21,004 nucleotides of DNA, from assembly GCA_021819605.1 (NCBI GenBank), contig JAKAQT010000012.1, forward strand, positions 1 to 21,004. The letters run 5' to 3'. Position 1 is the first letter of the stretch. Each line of letters starts with the position of its first letter. Shown here piece by piece: positions 7,849 through 16,115 of this stretch. Position numbers and translations under genes: made by a program. The notes below the pieces were generated by a model. That model saw only the letters and a program-made list of their open reading frames with translations, had not been told where the DNA came from and did not search any database. The DNA comes from Thermoplasmata archaeon. Lineage in GTDB: Archaea > Thermoplasmatota > Thermoplasmata > Thermoplasmatales > Thermoplasmataceae.

Positions 7849-8550
7849 TTACTGCACCTCGCAGGAAAGCCCGAAATCCGTTATCCTGAATTCCGAGGAT
7901 CTGCCCTCCGGCAGGGACCTGTGCTTTGTCACGGATATCTTCCTCTTGCCGTTTGGGAACTTCTCAACCCGGTAAATTGCCTTCATGTTGTGGTCAACCA
8001 GGAAGCCTCCAAAAGGATTCAATCTTCCGGAATCAGGGTCCTGGTAGATCTGGTTTGTGATGAGTGCGGGAACCTTGAGTTTCAGAGCCGCAGTGGAGAG
8101 GTTGGAAAGCTGCTTCTGGAATCCTGCCGATCTTGCGGATAGATCAGACTGGTTCTCAAGCCTGAAGAATTCGGTGAAAGAATCAATGACTATAAGCCCG
8201 GGAGCCCTTATCTTTTCGGCTATTTTAGGCAGCCTCATTATTGCCAGATCCTGATCCTCCAGGGATCCCAGCCTGTAAAGGTACAGATTTTTCGTAAGGC
8301 TGTCATCACCGCCGCTCATCTGCTTGAAACGTTCAGTGGAAAAGCCTTCGCTGTCAAGGTATATGACCGACCTGCCAGACCTCAGAGTTGCAAGGCAGAA
8401 CTGCATGCAGAGGTTTGATTTCCCGGATCCGCCCTCTCCGAAGAGTTCAGTGATTATTTCAGGCTCAAGGCCTCCGCCCATGAGGTCATCCAGGCAGGCC
8501 ACACCGCTGGATACCTTTTCTGGCGAGACTGAAGCATCGACCTTTTCCAT
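7849..8550 (-). CDS. radB: DNA repair and recombination protein RadB
   Basis: This is a RecA/RadA-family paralogue found in euryarchaea, thought to modulate RadA-driven homologous recombination. From the ATG at 8550 it has 233 residues, the normal RadB size, without the N-terminal HhH domain of RadA. Walker A GEGGSGKSN is at 38-46, Walker B LIVID at 119-123, and ALITNQIYQD at 162-171 corresponds to the L2-side ATPase motif. The frame is open to an ATG at 8601 and another at 8562, but a TATA box at 8570-8578 would place transcription start near 8549, so the 8550 ATG is chosen and the mRNA is leaderless. The TAA abuts the TTG of fen, pairing recombination and flap-cleavage functions in one operon. 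Confidence 0.93.
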   Translation of the reverse strand: MEKVDASVSPEKVSSGVACLDDLMGGGLEPEIITELFGEGGSGKSNLCMQFCLATLRSGRSVIYLDSEGFSTERFKQMSGGDDSLTKNLYLYRLGSLEDQDLAIMRLPKIAEKIRAPGLIVIDSFTEFFRLENQSDLSARSAGFQKQLSNLSTAALKLKVPALITNQIYQDPDSGRLNPFGGFLVDHNMKAIYRVEKFPNGKRKISVTKHRSLPEGRSSEFRITDFGLSCEVQ

Positions 8551-8569
8551 CGCGTTAGTCATGGATACT

Positions 8570-8578
8570 GTATATAAA
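8570..8578 (-). promoter_or_regulatory. TATA box for the radB-fen operon
   Basis: The minus strand reads TTTATATAC, centred 24 bases before the ATG at 8550. It lies inside the longer open frame, which argues against the upstream ATGs at 8562 and 8601. Confidence 0.65.
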
Positions 8579-8623
8579 TAGAAATGTGCCGAAACTGGCA
8601 TTGCTCAACGGAAACAGGCCGTA

Positions 8624-9286
8624 TCATCGCTCCTTACCGGCAAGGATACGGGCTATTTCCAGCAGGTCATTGCCATTTGCAGAATGGGAAGCCAATCCAG
8701 ACAGCCTCCCGTCAACGGAATTAAACGCTATGGACACGGCTGAGTGCCTGAACATTGCCGCATCCTGTGTGGTATCTCCCACGCTTGCCGTTTCTGCTTC
8801 GGATATTCCAAGCCTCTTCTGTAAGGCTTTTATGACATCATCCTTGTGCCTTGGCTCCACCATAACATTTCCATCAGGAATAATGCGGCCTGCATCATCG
8901 GTGAGTATCATGTTGGCATAGATATGGTCAAAGGCAGCAAGGTCAGCTATTCTCTGGGCAAGCCAGTAAATCCCGCCTGAGACAATAGCGGTCGCCGCTC
9001 CTGAGTCCCTGATTTCGTTCACTGCAGAGCTGAGGTTTTCCCGGAGGGGGATACTGTCCAGAATCTTTACAACATCCTCCCTTTTGATCCCCGGATGCCT
9101 GGAAATCCACAGATTAACATCACTGCGCAAGAAATCCATGTAACTGATTCTTCCCGTGCGGTAGAGTCTCAGGTTCTCCGAGTTATCCACCCCCATTGCA
9201 TGATGGACGTACTCCCAGCTGCTGGGGTGGGTGGTGAGGACACCATCCATGTCGAACACAACAAGCCTTATCCCGTGAAGATTCAT
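8624..9286 (-). CDS. HAD-superfamily phosphatase, phosphoserine-phosphatase-like
   Basis: This is a 220-residue haloacid-dehalogenase phosphohydrolase. Motif I FDMDGVL gives the nucleophile D12 and the acid D14. IVSGG with S103 is motif II, K148 (RHKDD) is motif III, and GDTTQDAAMF at 170-179 is motif IV. The alpha-helical cap after motif I and the VSGG motif resemble SerB-type phosphoserine phosphatases, but motif IV differs from the usual GDGANDLxM, so the substrate is uncertain. The ATG at 9286 is 9 bases after the proS stop, with GGTGG close in front, and the two are probably one operon. The ATG lies only a few bases from the SD, so initiation may be coupled to proS termination. Confidence 0.8.
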   Translation of the reverse strand: MNLHGIRLVVFDMDGVLTTHPSSWEYVHHAMGVDNSENLRLYRTGRISYMDFLRSDVNLWISRHPGIKREDVVKILDSIPLRENLSSAVNEIRDSGAATAIVSGGIYWLAQRIADLAAFDHIYANMILTDDAGRIIPDGNVMVEPRHKDDVIKALQKRLGISEAETASVGDTTQDAAMFRHSAVSIAFNSVDGRLSGLASHSANGNDLLEIARILAGKER

Positions 9287-9295
9287 TCCACCACT

Positions 9296-10693
9296 TCAAT
9301 ACGACCGGGAAAATACTGCAATCTTTCCGTCCTTCCCGCAAACAACGCATTTCTCAGATGCCTCACTGCCGTGGTTGAATCCAAGGGCCCCAAGCTCCAG
9401 CTTTCCCTCAATGGCATCACTGCAATCCCTTGATCCGCACCATCCTGCAAGAACAAGTCCCTGGGCGTTTTTCATCTCCTCGATGCTGTCGTACTTTCTT
9501 GATAATTTCCTGAAATGTTCGTCAGCCCTTGCCCTGAGATTCCCGGCCACCTCTTCAAGGAGTTCAGGCACAGATCGGGAAATATCGCCTCTATCAATCT
9601 GCCTCCTCCTGCCACCTGTTCTGGCGGAAACTGTGACACGGTTTCCAGAAACTTCCTTCTCGCCTATCTCAAGTCTCAGGGGAACTCCCTTCATCTCCCA
9701 CTCATTGTACTTGAATCCCGGAGTATAGTTGTCTCTGGTATCAAGGGATGCCCTTATGCCTGCAGCCTTCAGTTCATCAAGTATTGCCTGGGCATATGGA
9801 ACGACGTCCAGACTCTTCGAAGGGATGGTAACGATCACTGCCTGTATGGGCGCCACTGCAGGCGGGAATATGAGGCCCTGATCGTCCCCGTGAATGCCTA
9901 CTACAGCGGCCAGCAGCCTCTCGCTGAGCCCGAAGGTTGTCTGGCTCACGTATTCATGGGTCCCATCATCCTTAAGGTATTTTATGTCGTAATTCTTTGA
10001 GAAATTCGTTCCGTACTGGTGTATTGTTCCTATCTGGAGGCTCCTGCCACCAGGGAGGACCGTATCAAAGGCCAGTGTGTATCTGGCTCCAGGGAATTTA
10101 TCCCAGTCCGGACGCTGGTCTATCATGTAGGGAAGGCAGAGTTCGTGGCTTATGTTTTTCCAGATTTCCCTGTACTGATCCATCTGCCTCTCTGCATCAT
10201 CGTAGGAATCATGGGCAGTATGGGCTTCAAAGAAATGTATTTCCCGTATCCTGATGAATGTCCTGGTGTGTTTTGTCTCATACCGGTATACGCTCACTAT
10301 CTGGTATATCCTGAGAGGAAGGTCCGCATGGCTCCTCACCCAGAGGGAAAACATCCCGTACATTGCCGCCTCGCTGGTGGGCCTGAGGGCCATTTCCACG
10401 TCAAGCTGATCCATCCCTCCACGCGTAACCCAGTAAACCTCATTCTCAAAGCCCTTCACGTGTTCAAATTCAACAGAGAGCTGGTCCCTTGTTATGAGAA
10501 CCGGAAAACTCACTTCCTGGAAATCCCGGGAATCAACGTTTGTCCTGATGATACGGTCTATATTCTGCATCGCCTTGAGCCCGTATGGCATCCAGACATT
10601 CATTCCCTTAATTGGGTATCTCTTGTCGCTGAGTCCGGCTATGTCCACAATCTCGTTGTACCACTCACTGAAATTTTCCTTCCGGTTTTCCAT
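9296..10693 (-). CDS. proS: Prolyl-tRNA synthetase (archaeal/eukaryotic type)
   Basis: This class II synthetase charges tRNA-Pro. It has 465 residues from the ATG at 10693, typical of the type without the bacterial editing insertion. ALRPTSEAAMYGMFSLWVRS and the motif-2 region RYETKHTRTFIRIREIHFFE are visible, as is motif 3, GLSERLLAAVVGIHGDDQGL. After the anticodon-binding domain the C-terminus has the zinc ligands WCGSRDC and KCVVCGK and ends in Tyr, as usual for this type. A TTG at 10699 is also in frame, but the TATA box centred 29 bases before the ATG favours 10693 and a leaderless mRNA. Confidence 0.96.
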   Translation of the reverse strand: MENRKENFSEWYNEIVDIAGLSDKRYPIKGMNVWMPYGLKAMQNIDRIIRTNVDSRDFQEVSFPVLITRDQLSVEFEHVKGFENEVYWVTRGGMDQLDVEMALRPTSEAAMYGMFSLWVRSHADLPLRIYQIVSVYRYETKHTRTFIRIREIHFFEAHTAHDSYDDAERQMDQYREIWKNISHELCLPYMIDQRPDWDKFPGARYTLAFDTVLPGGRSLQIGTIHQYGTNFSKNYDIKYLKDDGTHEYVSQTTFGLSERLLAAVVGIHGDDQGLIFPPAVAPIQAVIVTIPSKSLDVVPYAQAILDELKAAGIRASLDTRDNYTPGFKYNEWEMKGVPLRLEIGEKEVSGNRVTVSARTGGRRRQIDRGDISRSVPELLEEVAGNLRARADEHFRKLSRKYDSIEEMKNAQGLVLAGWCGSRDCSDAIEGKLELGALGFNHGSEASEKCVVCGKDGKIAVFSRSY

Positions 10694-10717
10694 GATCAAT
10701 CGCAGTTATGTGATTGG

Positions 10718-10726
10718 GATAAAATA
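10718..10726 (-). promoter_or_regulatory. TATA box for proS
   Basis: The minus strand reads TATTTTATC, centred 29 bases before the proS ATG at 10693. It lies in the 106-base divergent gap shared with the M20 peptidase gene. Confidence 0.55.
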
Positions 10727-10771
10727 GGTTACCGCTGACAGTGGCCGGGTGAAGGTAAGCCATGCTGAAAC

Positions 10772-10779
10772 ATTATATG
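10772..10779 (+). promoter_or_regulatory. TATA box for the M20 peptidase gene
   Basis: ATTATATG is centred about 25 bases before the ATG at 10800, which indicates a leaderless transcript. It is separate from the proS TATA box in the same gap. Confidence 0.6.
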
Positions 10780-10799
10780 CGAAATGCTGATTTCTATAC

Positions 10800-11996
10800 A
10801 TGCAGTCTGCAATAATGGAAATGGACGACGAGGAATTCATAAAGCACGTTGCAAGCCGGATCATTCCAATACAGTCAATTTCACCCGAATCCGGAGGAAG
10901 CGGGGAATCAGCCAGGGCTGACGAGATCTGCGCAATTCTCAGGGAACTGGGCTATTCCGATTTCAAGAGGTACGATACAAAGGATTCTCACGGAGCGGTC
11001 AGGGCAAACATCATCCTGAAGGTGGGAAACGCCAGCACCACATTATGGCTTGTATCCCATACAGACACAGTTCCGGTCGGGGACCCTGCTCTCTGGACGC
11101 ATCCTCCATTCCAGACTACAGTTGAGGGGAGGAAGATTTATGGAAGAGGCACATCTGATGACGGGCAGGCTGTGTTCCTTTCACTGCTGCTCCTCCGGAA
11201 GATCAGGGGCAAGAACCTGAAGTATAATCTCGGACTGGCCTTTGTGGCGGACGAGGAAGTCGGCAGCAAATATGGAATACAGTATCTCCTGGAGAAGGAC
11301 ATATTCAGGAAAACCGATCTGGTAATGGTTCCGGATGCAGGCACCGAAGACGGCCTCCAGATTGAGGTTGCAGAAAAGAGCATACTGTGGATCAAGTTTA
11401 AGATACTGGGGAAGCAGTACCACGCAAGCCAGCCAGCAATGGCCATAAACGCCAACCGGGAAACCATGAAGTTCATACTTGGCCTCGATGCCGAACTGCA
11501 CAGGAAATATGCAGACACCGATCCAATTTTCTCTCCGCCGCAGTCCACGTTTGAGCCAACAAAGCACGAGAAGAATGTGGACAACATAAACACCATCCCG
11601 GGCACGGAGGTACAGTACGTGGACTGCAGGATTCTGCCGAAGTATGACCTGGATGAGGTGACAGACTTCATTGATGCATACATACGGGAGTTTCAGAAGA
11701 GCAGCCCTGCAAAGATATCATACGATCTCTTCCAGAAAGAGCAGGCACCCATTCCAACGTCTGTAAATGCGCCTGTGGTCCAGGCACTTAAGGCAGCAAT
11801 CAGGGATATCCGCGGAAAAGAGCCATCGGCGGTGGGAATCGGAGGAGGCACATGTGCGGCATTCTTCCGCAGGAAAGGCTACGACGCCGTGGTATGGAGC
11901 ACAACCATGCCTGAAGTGGCCCACCAGGCCGATGAATACGTGGTCATTGACCACATCCTGCAGGACAGCGCAGTTATAATGAGGATACTGTCTTAG
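10800..11996 (+). CDS. M20-family metallopeptidase (ArgE/DapE/carboxypeptidase group)
   Basis: This is a 398-residue cytoplasmic zinc hydrolase of the M20 family, which includes ArgE, DapE and carnosinase-like dipeptidases. The metal and catalytic residues are visible: SHTDT with H87 and D89, GRGTSDDGQ with the bridging D120, ADEEVGS with the general base E152 and ligand E153, PDAG with D179, and a C-terminal HQADEYV histidine. YHASQPAMAINA lies in the lid/dimerisation domain. No neighbour gives a pathway, so the substrate is open; a peptidase role would suit a peptide-scavenging heterotroph. It ends by overlapping the nadM stop tail-to-tail by 4 bases. An ATG at 10815 is an alternative start, but the TATA position favours 10800. 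Confidence 0.88.
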   Translation: MQSAIMEMDDEEFIKHVASRIIPIQSISPESGGSGESARADEICAILRELGYSDFKRYDTKDSHGAVRANIILKVGNASTTLWLVSHTDTVPVGDPALWTHPPFQTTVEGRKIYGRGTSDDGQAVFLSLLLLRKIRGKNLKYNLGLAFVADEEVGSKYGIQYLLEKDIFRKTDLVMVPDAGTEDGLQIEVAEKSILWIKFKILGKQYHASQPAMAINANRETMKFILGLDAELHRKYADTDPIFSPPQSTFEPTKHEKNVDNINTIPGTEVQYVDCRILPKYDLDEVTDFIDAYIREFQKSSPAKISYDLFQKEQAPIPTSVNAPVVQALKAAIRDIRGKEPSAVGIGGGTCAAFFRRKGYDAVVWSTTMPEVAHQADEYVVIDHILQDSAVIMRILS

Positions 11997-12520
11997 ATAA
12001 CGTCCTCATCTGTCTTTGCAAGATCCTGGATCCGTGATATTCCATCTATTTCATCTATTATGTCAGCAACTGCACGCGGGACATCGGATCTCCAGTCCTG
12101 ATTTTTTATCATCTTTTCCCTTATGTGTGTTCCAGACCAGTTTGACCTGTTGATCATGTCCATGGATTCAACCCTGTAATTTTTTTCCTTGAAAAGCCTG
12201 GTTACAAGTGGATTGTTTGTATACACCCTGTTGAAGCCTGGAGTGAGAGATTCAACATGGGCCACCCACAGGGGGTTTGAGTTGACGTCCTCAATGGGTA
12301 CCAGGTAGAACTGGAAAATACCTTCTCTTTCCAGTGTTGTTGATATCATCAGATGCCTCTCACCGGCAGTGAACGGATCCTTAAGGGTGTGCGAATACTG
12401 TGCACTGCCTATTCCAATAATTACTGACGCATTGTGTTTCAGTATGCTCCTTATTATCTCAAGATGCCCGTTGTGGAAGGGCTGAAACCTCCCAACAATG
12501 AATGCCCTTTCCTTGTCCAA
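11993..12520 (-). CDS. nadM: Nicotinamide-nucleotide adenylyltransferase NadM
   Basis: This enzyme makes NAD+ from NMN and ATP, the last step of NAD synthesis and salvage. The 175 residues match the archaeal NadM type. GRFQPFHNGH at residues 10-19 is the nucleotidyltransferase signature with the HxGH histidines. SGTHIREKM at 129-137 is the second ATP-binding motif. The start is a TTG, one base after the ileS TGA, with GGTGA from the ileS end as SD; no ATG fits the family's N-terminus. It therefore sits at the 3' end of an ileS operon. The 3' end overlaps the convergent M20 gene. Confidence 0.94.
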   Translation of the reverse strand: MDKERAFIVGRFQPFHNGHLEIIRSILKHNASVIIGIGSAQYSHTLKDPFTAGERHLMISTTLEREGIFQFYLVPIEDVNSNPLWVAHVESLTPGFNRVYTNNPLVTRLFKEKNYRVESMDMINRSNWSGTHIREKMIKNQDWRSDVPRAVADIIDEIDGISRIQDLAKTDEDVI

Positions 12521-12521
12521 T

Positions 12522-15500
12522 TCACTTCACCGTCTCAGTTGGGACAATGCGTATGATGAATATTTCGCCATCGATGTCCCATTTCCTACCCTCGATGCCG
12601 CTGGCGAACTGCAGCGTGGAGGCAAGTGTTTCCTTCCCCATCCATTCCGCGTGTCCCGCAAGCTGATCCCTGATCCCGTCAGGGCCTGATATTGTCACGT
12701 CGATTGTCTCGTCATACTGAAGGTTCATCTCCTTCCTCATGACCTGTATCCTCCTGACAAGTTCCCTTGCAAGCCCCTCGTTCATCAGCGCCTGATCTCT
12801 CCTCAGGTTGACAAATACCGTTATCCCGGACTTTGATTCGTGATCCATGGCATATTCAGCCTTCGGCTCCATGAATATTTCGGCTATTTCCCCTGTTATG
12901 GCGTGTTCCCCAACCTTAACAGACCCGGCACTGGAAAATTGCAGTGCCAGGGTGCCATCGTCATGATCAAGCGCTTCCCTGACCATGTTGAGATCTTTCC
13001 GGAGGAGCGGTGCCGCCTCCTTCGTTTTGAGGGCAATTTTCCTGACCACGGGCCACTCATTTTCATCAACGAACCTCACTGTCCTGGCATTGAGTTCCGG
13101 TGAGATGATTTCCAGGAGTTCATTTCCTATTTCAGTCGTTGAAGAGACCAGAACCTCAGTCACAGGCTGCCTCCCCTTTATGCCATGGTCCTGCCTGATC
13201 CTTCTTGTGGCCTCCAGTATGGCTTCTGCCCTGCTTACCTCAGCCTCAAGATCATGGTTTATCATCTGGCCCATGGCCTCCGGGAATTTCTCAAGATGAA
13301 CACTTTCCGATTCGGGATGAAGTTTCCTGTATAGGTATTCTGAGTAGAATGGGGCCAGGGGTGCAAGCATCAGGGTAACCGTCTCCAGAGCATAGAAGAG
13401 CACTGAATATGCTTCTTCCTTCTGCCTGTCCAGTGTCTCAGCCCAGAATCTTCTTCTGGAAAGCCGTAGATAGAAGTTGGACAGATCCTCAATGAGATCC
13501 TCAATGGCCTTCAGCGCAATATGCATGTCATAGTTATCCATGGCGACTTTTACTGCCTCAACTGTGGAATTGCAGCGTGAAATGATCCACCGGTCAAGAA
13601 TGTTGCTTCCCGGCATGAGCCCCTCATACCTGTAGCTGTCAAGGTTTGCATTTGAGGCAAAGAATGAATAGACATTTGAAAGGGTGCCAAAAACCTTCCT
13701 TGTGATTTCTGAGATAAGCTTCCTGTCTATGGCCTTTGATCGCCATGGAACACCGGTCATGAAGAACAGCCTGGCAGGGTCAGGCCCAAATTCATTGACA
13801 AAATCAATGGCATAGACAGAATTCCCCTTGCTCTTGCTCATCTTTCTCCCCTGCTCGTCAAGGATAAAATCTATGGAGAGCACATCCTTGTAGGCATTGG
13901 TGTCAAAGAGGATTGAGCCGATGACGTGAAGGGTGTAGAACCATCCTCTGGTCTGGTCTATGGCCTCAGTGATGAAGGATATTGGAAGGGGGACCCTGCC
14001 GCTTTCCATGGGGTAGTGTATGGCGGCGTACGTTGCGCTGCCGGAATCAAACCATGTGTCTATGACGTACGGTTCGCGTGTCATTTCCTTCCCGCAGGTG
14101 GGACACGGGAATCTGACATTATCAATGAAAGGGCGGTGAAGATCATCCGGTGCGCTGCCCCCATACTGCTTCAATTCCTCAACGCTCCCAACTGCAACCA
14201 TATGCTCCTCAGGGCAGGTCCACACAGGGAGAGGCGTTCCCCAGTACCTGTTCCTGCTCAGTGCCCAGTCCTTGGCTTCAGTGAGGAAATTGCCAAACCT
14301 GCCATCCTTCAGGTGCTCCGGATGCCAGTCTATCCTGCTGTTGTTTTCCAGGAGCTTCTGCCTTATTGTGGAAACGCGTATGAACCATGCCTGAAGTGGA
14401 TAGTAAAGCAATGGTGTGCCGCAGCGATAGCAGAACGGGTACGTATGTGTTATTTTCTCTGACCGGTAGACCTTATTGCGCGTCTTGAGCCATATGAGAA
14501 TCTCAGTGTCGGCATCCTTGAAGAATTTGCCGTTCCACGGAAGCCGTGGATCATTGAACCTTCCGGACTGGTTGATGGGGTTGATTATTTCTACACCAAA
14601 TCTCTTTCCTATTTCAAAGTCATCAGCGCCGAATGCAGGGGAAGTGTGGACTATTCCAGTTCCATCCTCCACTGTAACATGATCACCTGAGGTTACCACG
14701 AGGGACCCTTTGGGGGCCGGTATGAAGTCCATTAGCTGTTCATACTGCTTTCCCACAAGGTCCGATCCAGGCATTGTGGAAAGTATTCTGGCTTCCTTGC
14801 CGAAGAGTTTTTCCACAACGGGGCGGGCAACATAGTATTCTTCCTCCCCAACCTGAACCAGGGCATATTCAATTTTTTCATTCACAGCAAGAAACTGGTT
14901 TGCAGGCAGGGTCCAGGGTGTGGTTGTCCAGGCCATGAAATACCTGTCAGAGTACCCCTTCTCCCTGAATTTGACATAGACTGACGGGTCCTTTGCATCA
15001 TCATACCCCTGTGAAAGCTCATGGGAGCTAAGGGAAGTTTCGCATCTTGGGCAGTAGGGCACAATCTTGAAGTCCCTTACAAGCATCTTTTTTTCGAACA
15101 TGGTTTTGAGAGCCCACCATTCGCTCTCCATGTATTCATTCCGCATTGTCACGTATGCGTTTTCCTGATCCACCCAGTAGCCCAGATGATCATCGGTCTC
15201 CATCCATTCGTCTATGTACCGGAATATGCTTTCCCTGCAGTATTCGTTGAATTTGTCAATCCCGAATTCCTCTATTTCTTTCTTCACCTTGAAGCCAAAG
15301 TGCTTTTCGGCTTCGATTTCGACTGGAAGTCCATGGCAGTCCCAGCCACCCGTTCTTCGGGAGATGCGGTGGCCGGTCATATACCTGTATCTGAGCACGC
15401 TGTCCTTAACAGTGCGTGTCATGGCATGGCCAACATGAGGCCTGCCGTTTGCAGTGGGTGGGCCTTCAAGGAACGTGAACAGCTTGTTCCCAAGGGAGGA

Positions 15501-15611
15501 ATTAAGAGACTTTTCAATAATGCCCGCTTCCTTCCAGTATTGCAGAACCTCGTCGCCTATGGCCTTCAAGCTTTTATTCGTCTCAATCTGTTCATATACT
15601 GTTCCGGGCAT
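12522..15611 (-). CDS. ileS: Isoleucyl-tRNA synthetase
   Basis: This class I synthetase charges tRNA-Ile and edits misactivated valine. From the ATG at 15611 it has 1029 residues, normal for the archaeal/eukaryotic type. HVGH (59-62) follows GPPTANGRP. The CP1 editing domain is marked by TTTPWTLPANQF and GTGIVHTSPAFGADDFEIG. WALSRNRYWGTPLPVW precedes KMSKSKGNS at about residue 590, and a long anticodon-binding and C-terminal region completes it. Start choice is unsure: a GTG at 15644 is also in frame, and neither has a good SD or a TATA box at leaderless distance. The upstream leader is unusual and is listed separately. nadM follows after one base. Confidence 0.96.
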   Translation of the reverse strand: MPGTVYEQIETNKSLKAIGDEVLQYWKEAGIIEKSLNSSLGNKLFTFLEGPPTANGRPHVGHAMTRTVKDSVLRYRYMTGHRISRRTGGWDCHGLPVEIEAEKHFGFKVKKEIEEFGIDKFNEYCRESIFRYIDEWMETDDHLGYWVDQENAYVTMRNEYMESEWWALKTMFEKKMLVRDFKIVPYCPRCETSLSSHELSQGYDDAKDPSVYVKFREKGYSDRYFMAWTTTPWTLPANQFLAVNEKIEYALVQVGEEEYYVARPVVEKLFGKEARILSTMPGSDLVGKQYEQLMDFIPAPKGSLVVTSGDHVTVEDGTGIVHTSPAFGADDFEIGKRFGVEIINPINQSGRFNDPRLPWNGKFFKDADTEILIWLKTRNKVYRSEKITHTYPFCYRCGTPLLYYPLQAWFIRVSTIRQKLLENNSRIDWHPEHLKDGRFGNFLTEAKDWALSRNRYWGTPLPVWTCPEEHMVAVGSVEELKQYGGSAPDDLHRPFIDNVRFPCPTCGKEMTREPYVIDTWFDSGSATYAAIHYPMESGRVPLPISFITEAIDQTRGWFYTLHVIGSILFDTNAYKDVLSIDFILDEQGRKMSKSKGNSVYAIDFVNEFGPDPARLFFMTGVPWRSKAIDRKLISEITRKVFGTLSNVYSFFASNANLDSYRYEGLMPGSNILDRWIISRCNSTVEAVKVAMDNYDMHIALKAIEDLIEDLSNFYLRLSRRRFWAETLDRQKEEAYSVLFYALETVTLMLAPLAPFYSEYLYRKLHPESESVHLEKFPEAMGQMINHDLEAEVSRAEAILEATRRIRQDHGIKGRQPVTEVLVSSTTEIGNELLEIISPELNARTVRFVDENEWPVVRKIALKTKEAAPLLRKDLNMVREALDHDDGTLALQFSSAGSVKVGEHAITGEIAEIFMEPKAEYAMDHESKSGITVFVNLRRDQALMNEGLARELVRRIQVMRKEMNLQYDETIDVTISGPDGIRDQLAGHAEWMGKETLASTLQFASGIEGRKWDIDGEIFIIRIVPTETVK

Positions 15612-15662
15612 CTCAAAATCAGTGGAAACTCTGCGGGGTGGCACTCCAATAACATATCGGAT

Positions 15663-15690
15663 TCACCATACAGGCCCCATCCTCCTCCTG
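15663..15690 (-). promoter_or_regulatory. Strong SD and five-codon ORF in the ileS leader
   Basis: The minus strand carries GGAGGAGG at 15688-15681, directly followed by ATG at 15680. The reading frame is that of ileS, but a TGA at 15665-15663 ends it after MGPVW. A TATA-like AAATTTTATG at 15719-15710 would start transcription about at this SD. It may be a minimal upstream ORF that affects ileS initiation, or a chance match. Confidence 0.35.
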
Positions 15691-15776
15691 ACAGGTATTG
15701 TTCCATACTCATAAAATTTTTCAGGCATACGGGCATCCGCCGTCATGGATAGAAGCAGGCAGTGCCGAATCCATCA

Positions 15777-15819
15777 GAGCTTATTATGTGAGGGCACTGA
15801 GATCAAGCATAATAAGCTC
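15777..15819 (-). promoter_or_regulatory. 12-bp perfect inverted repeat framing an 8-codon leader ORF upstream of ileS
   Basis: GAGCTTATTATG (15777-15788) is perfectly repeated in inverse at 15808-15819 with a 19-base loop. On the minus strand the mini-ORF starts at the ATG at 15810, inside one arm, and ends in TAATAA at 15786-15781, inside the other; it encodes MLDLSALT. AAGGAG (15822-15817) lies 6 bases before the ATG. A TATA-like TTTATTT at 15850-15844 predicts transcription starting near 15822. Folding would hide the SD, start and stop codons together, and a ribosome would open it. The repeat and ORF are seen; regulation of ileS is inferred. A protein-binding operator or a terminator of the upstream gene are alternatives. 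Confidence 0.5.
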
Positions 15820-15857
15820 CTTTTTGAAAGTGCGCAGGGCAAGAAATAAATTCAGGA

Positions 15858-16115
15858 TCAGAGGGACCCTGAAGGTTCACCGGATCTCCAGGGCAGCGAG
15901 TTGTTTCCGGGAACAATGATGGTGGAAGGAAGCGATGGCCACCGGTCATATTTCCTTATGTACTTCCTGATGAGTTTATTCTCACGCCTCTGGATCCAGT
16001 CAATGTAGTAACCGTACAGTTCCGAATTATGCTTTCTCAATTCCTGTATTCCTATTCTTTCGGCATCAAGTTTCCTGATCTCATCCAGCAGTTTGAACTC
16101 ATCCGTTCCTATCAT
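15858..16115 (-). CDS. Small protein of unknown function
   Basis: This is an 85-residue ORF from the ATG at 16115; a TTG at 16124 would add three residues. No known family was recognised. Residues 1-55 are a charged, helix-forming stretch rich in Arg, Lys, Glu and Ile (EIRKLDAERIGIQELRK, then QRRENKLIRKYIRKYDRW). The tail of about 30 residues is rich in Pro, Ser and Gly and looks unstructured. There is no signal peptide or membrane segment. It lies upstream of the ileS leader in the same direction, and the TATA-like site of that leader lies just after its stop. No clear promoter or SD of its own was seen. Confidence 0.5.
   Translation of the reverse strand: MIGTDEFKLLDEIRKLDAERIGIQELRKHNSELYGYYIDWIQRRENKLIRKYIRKYDRWPSLPSTIIVPGNNSLPWRSGEPSGSL

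Noticed and set aside
8551..8601. Earlier ATGs for radB at 8562 and 8601
   Set aside because: The TATA box at 8570-8578 predicts transcription starting at about 8549.
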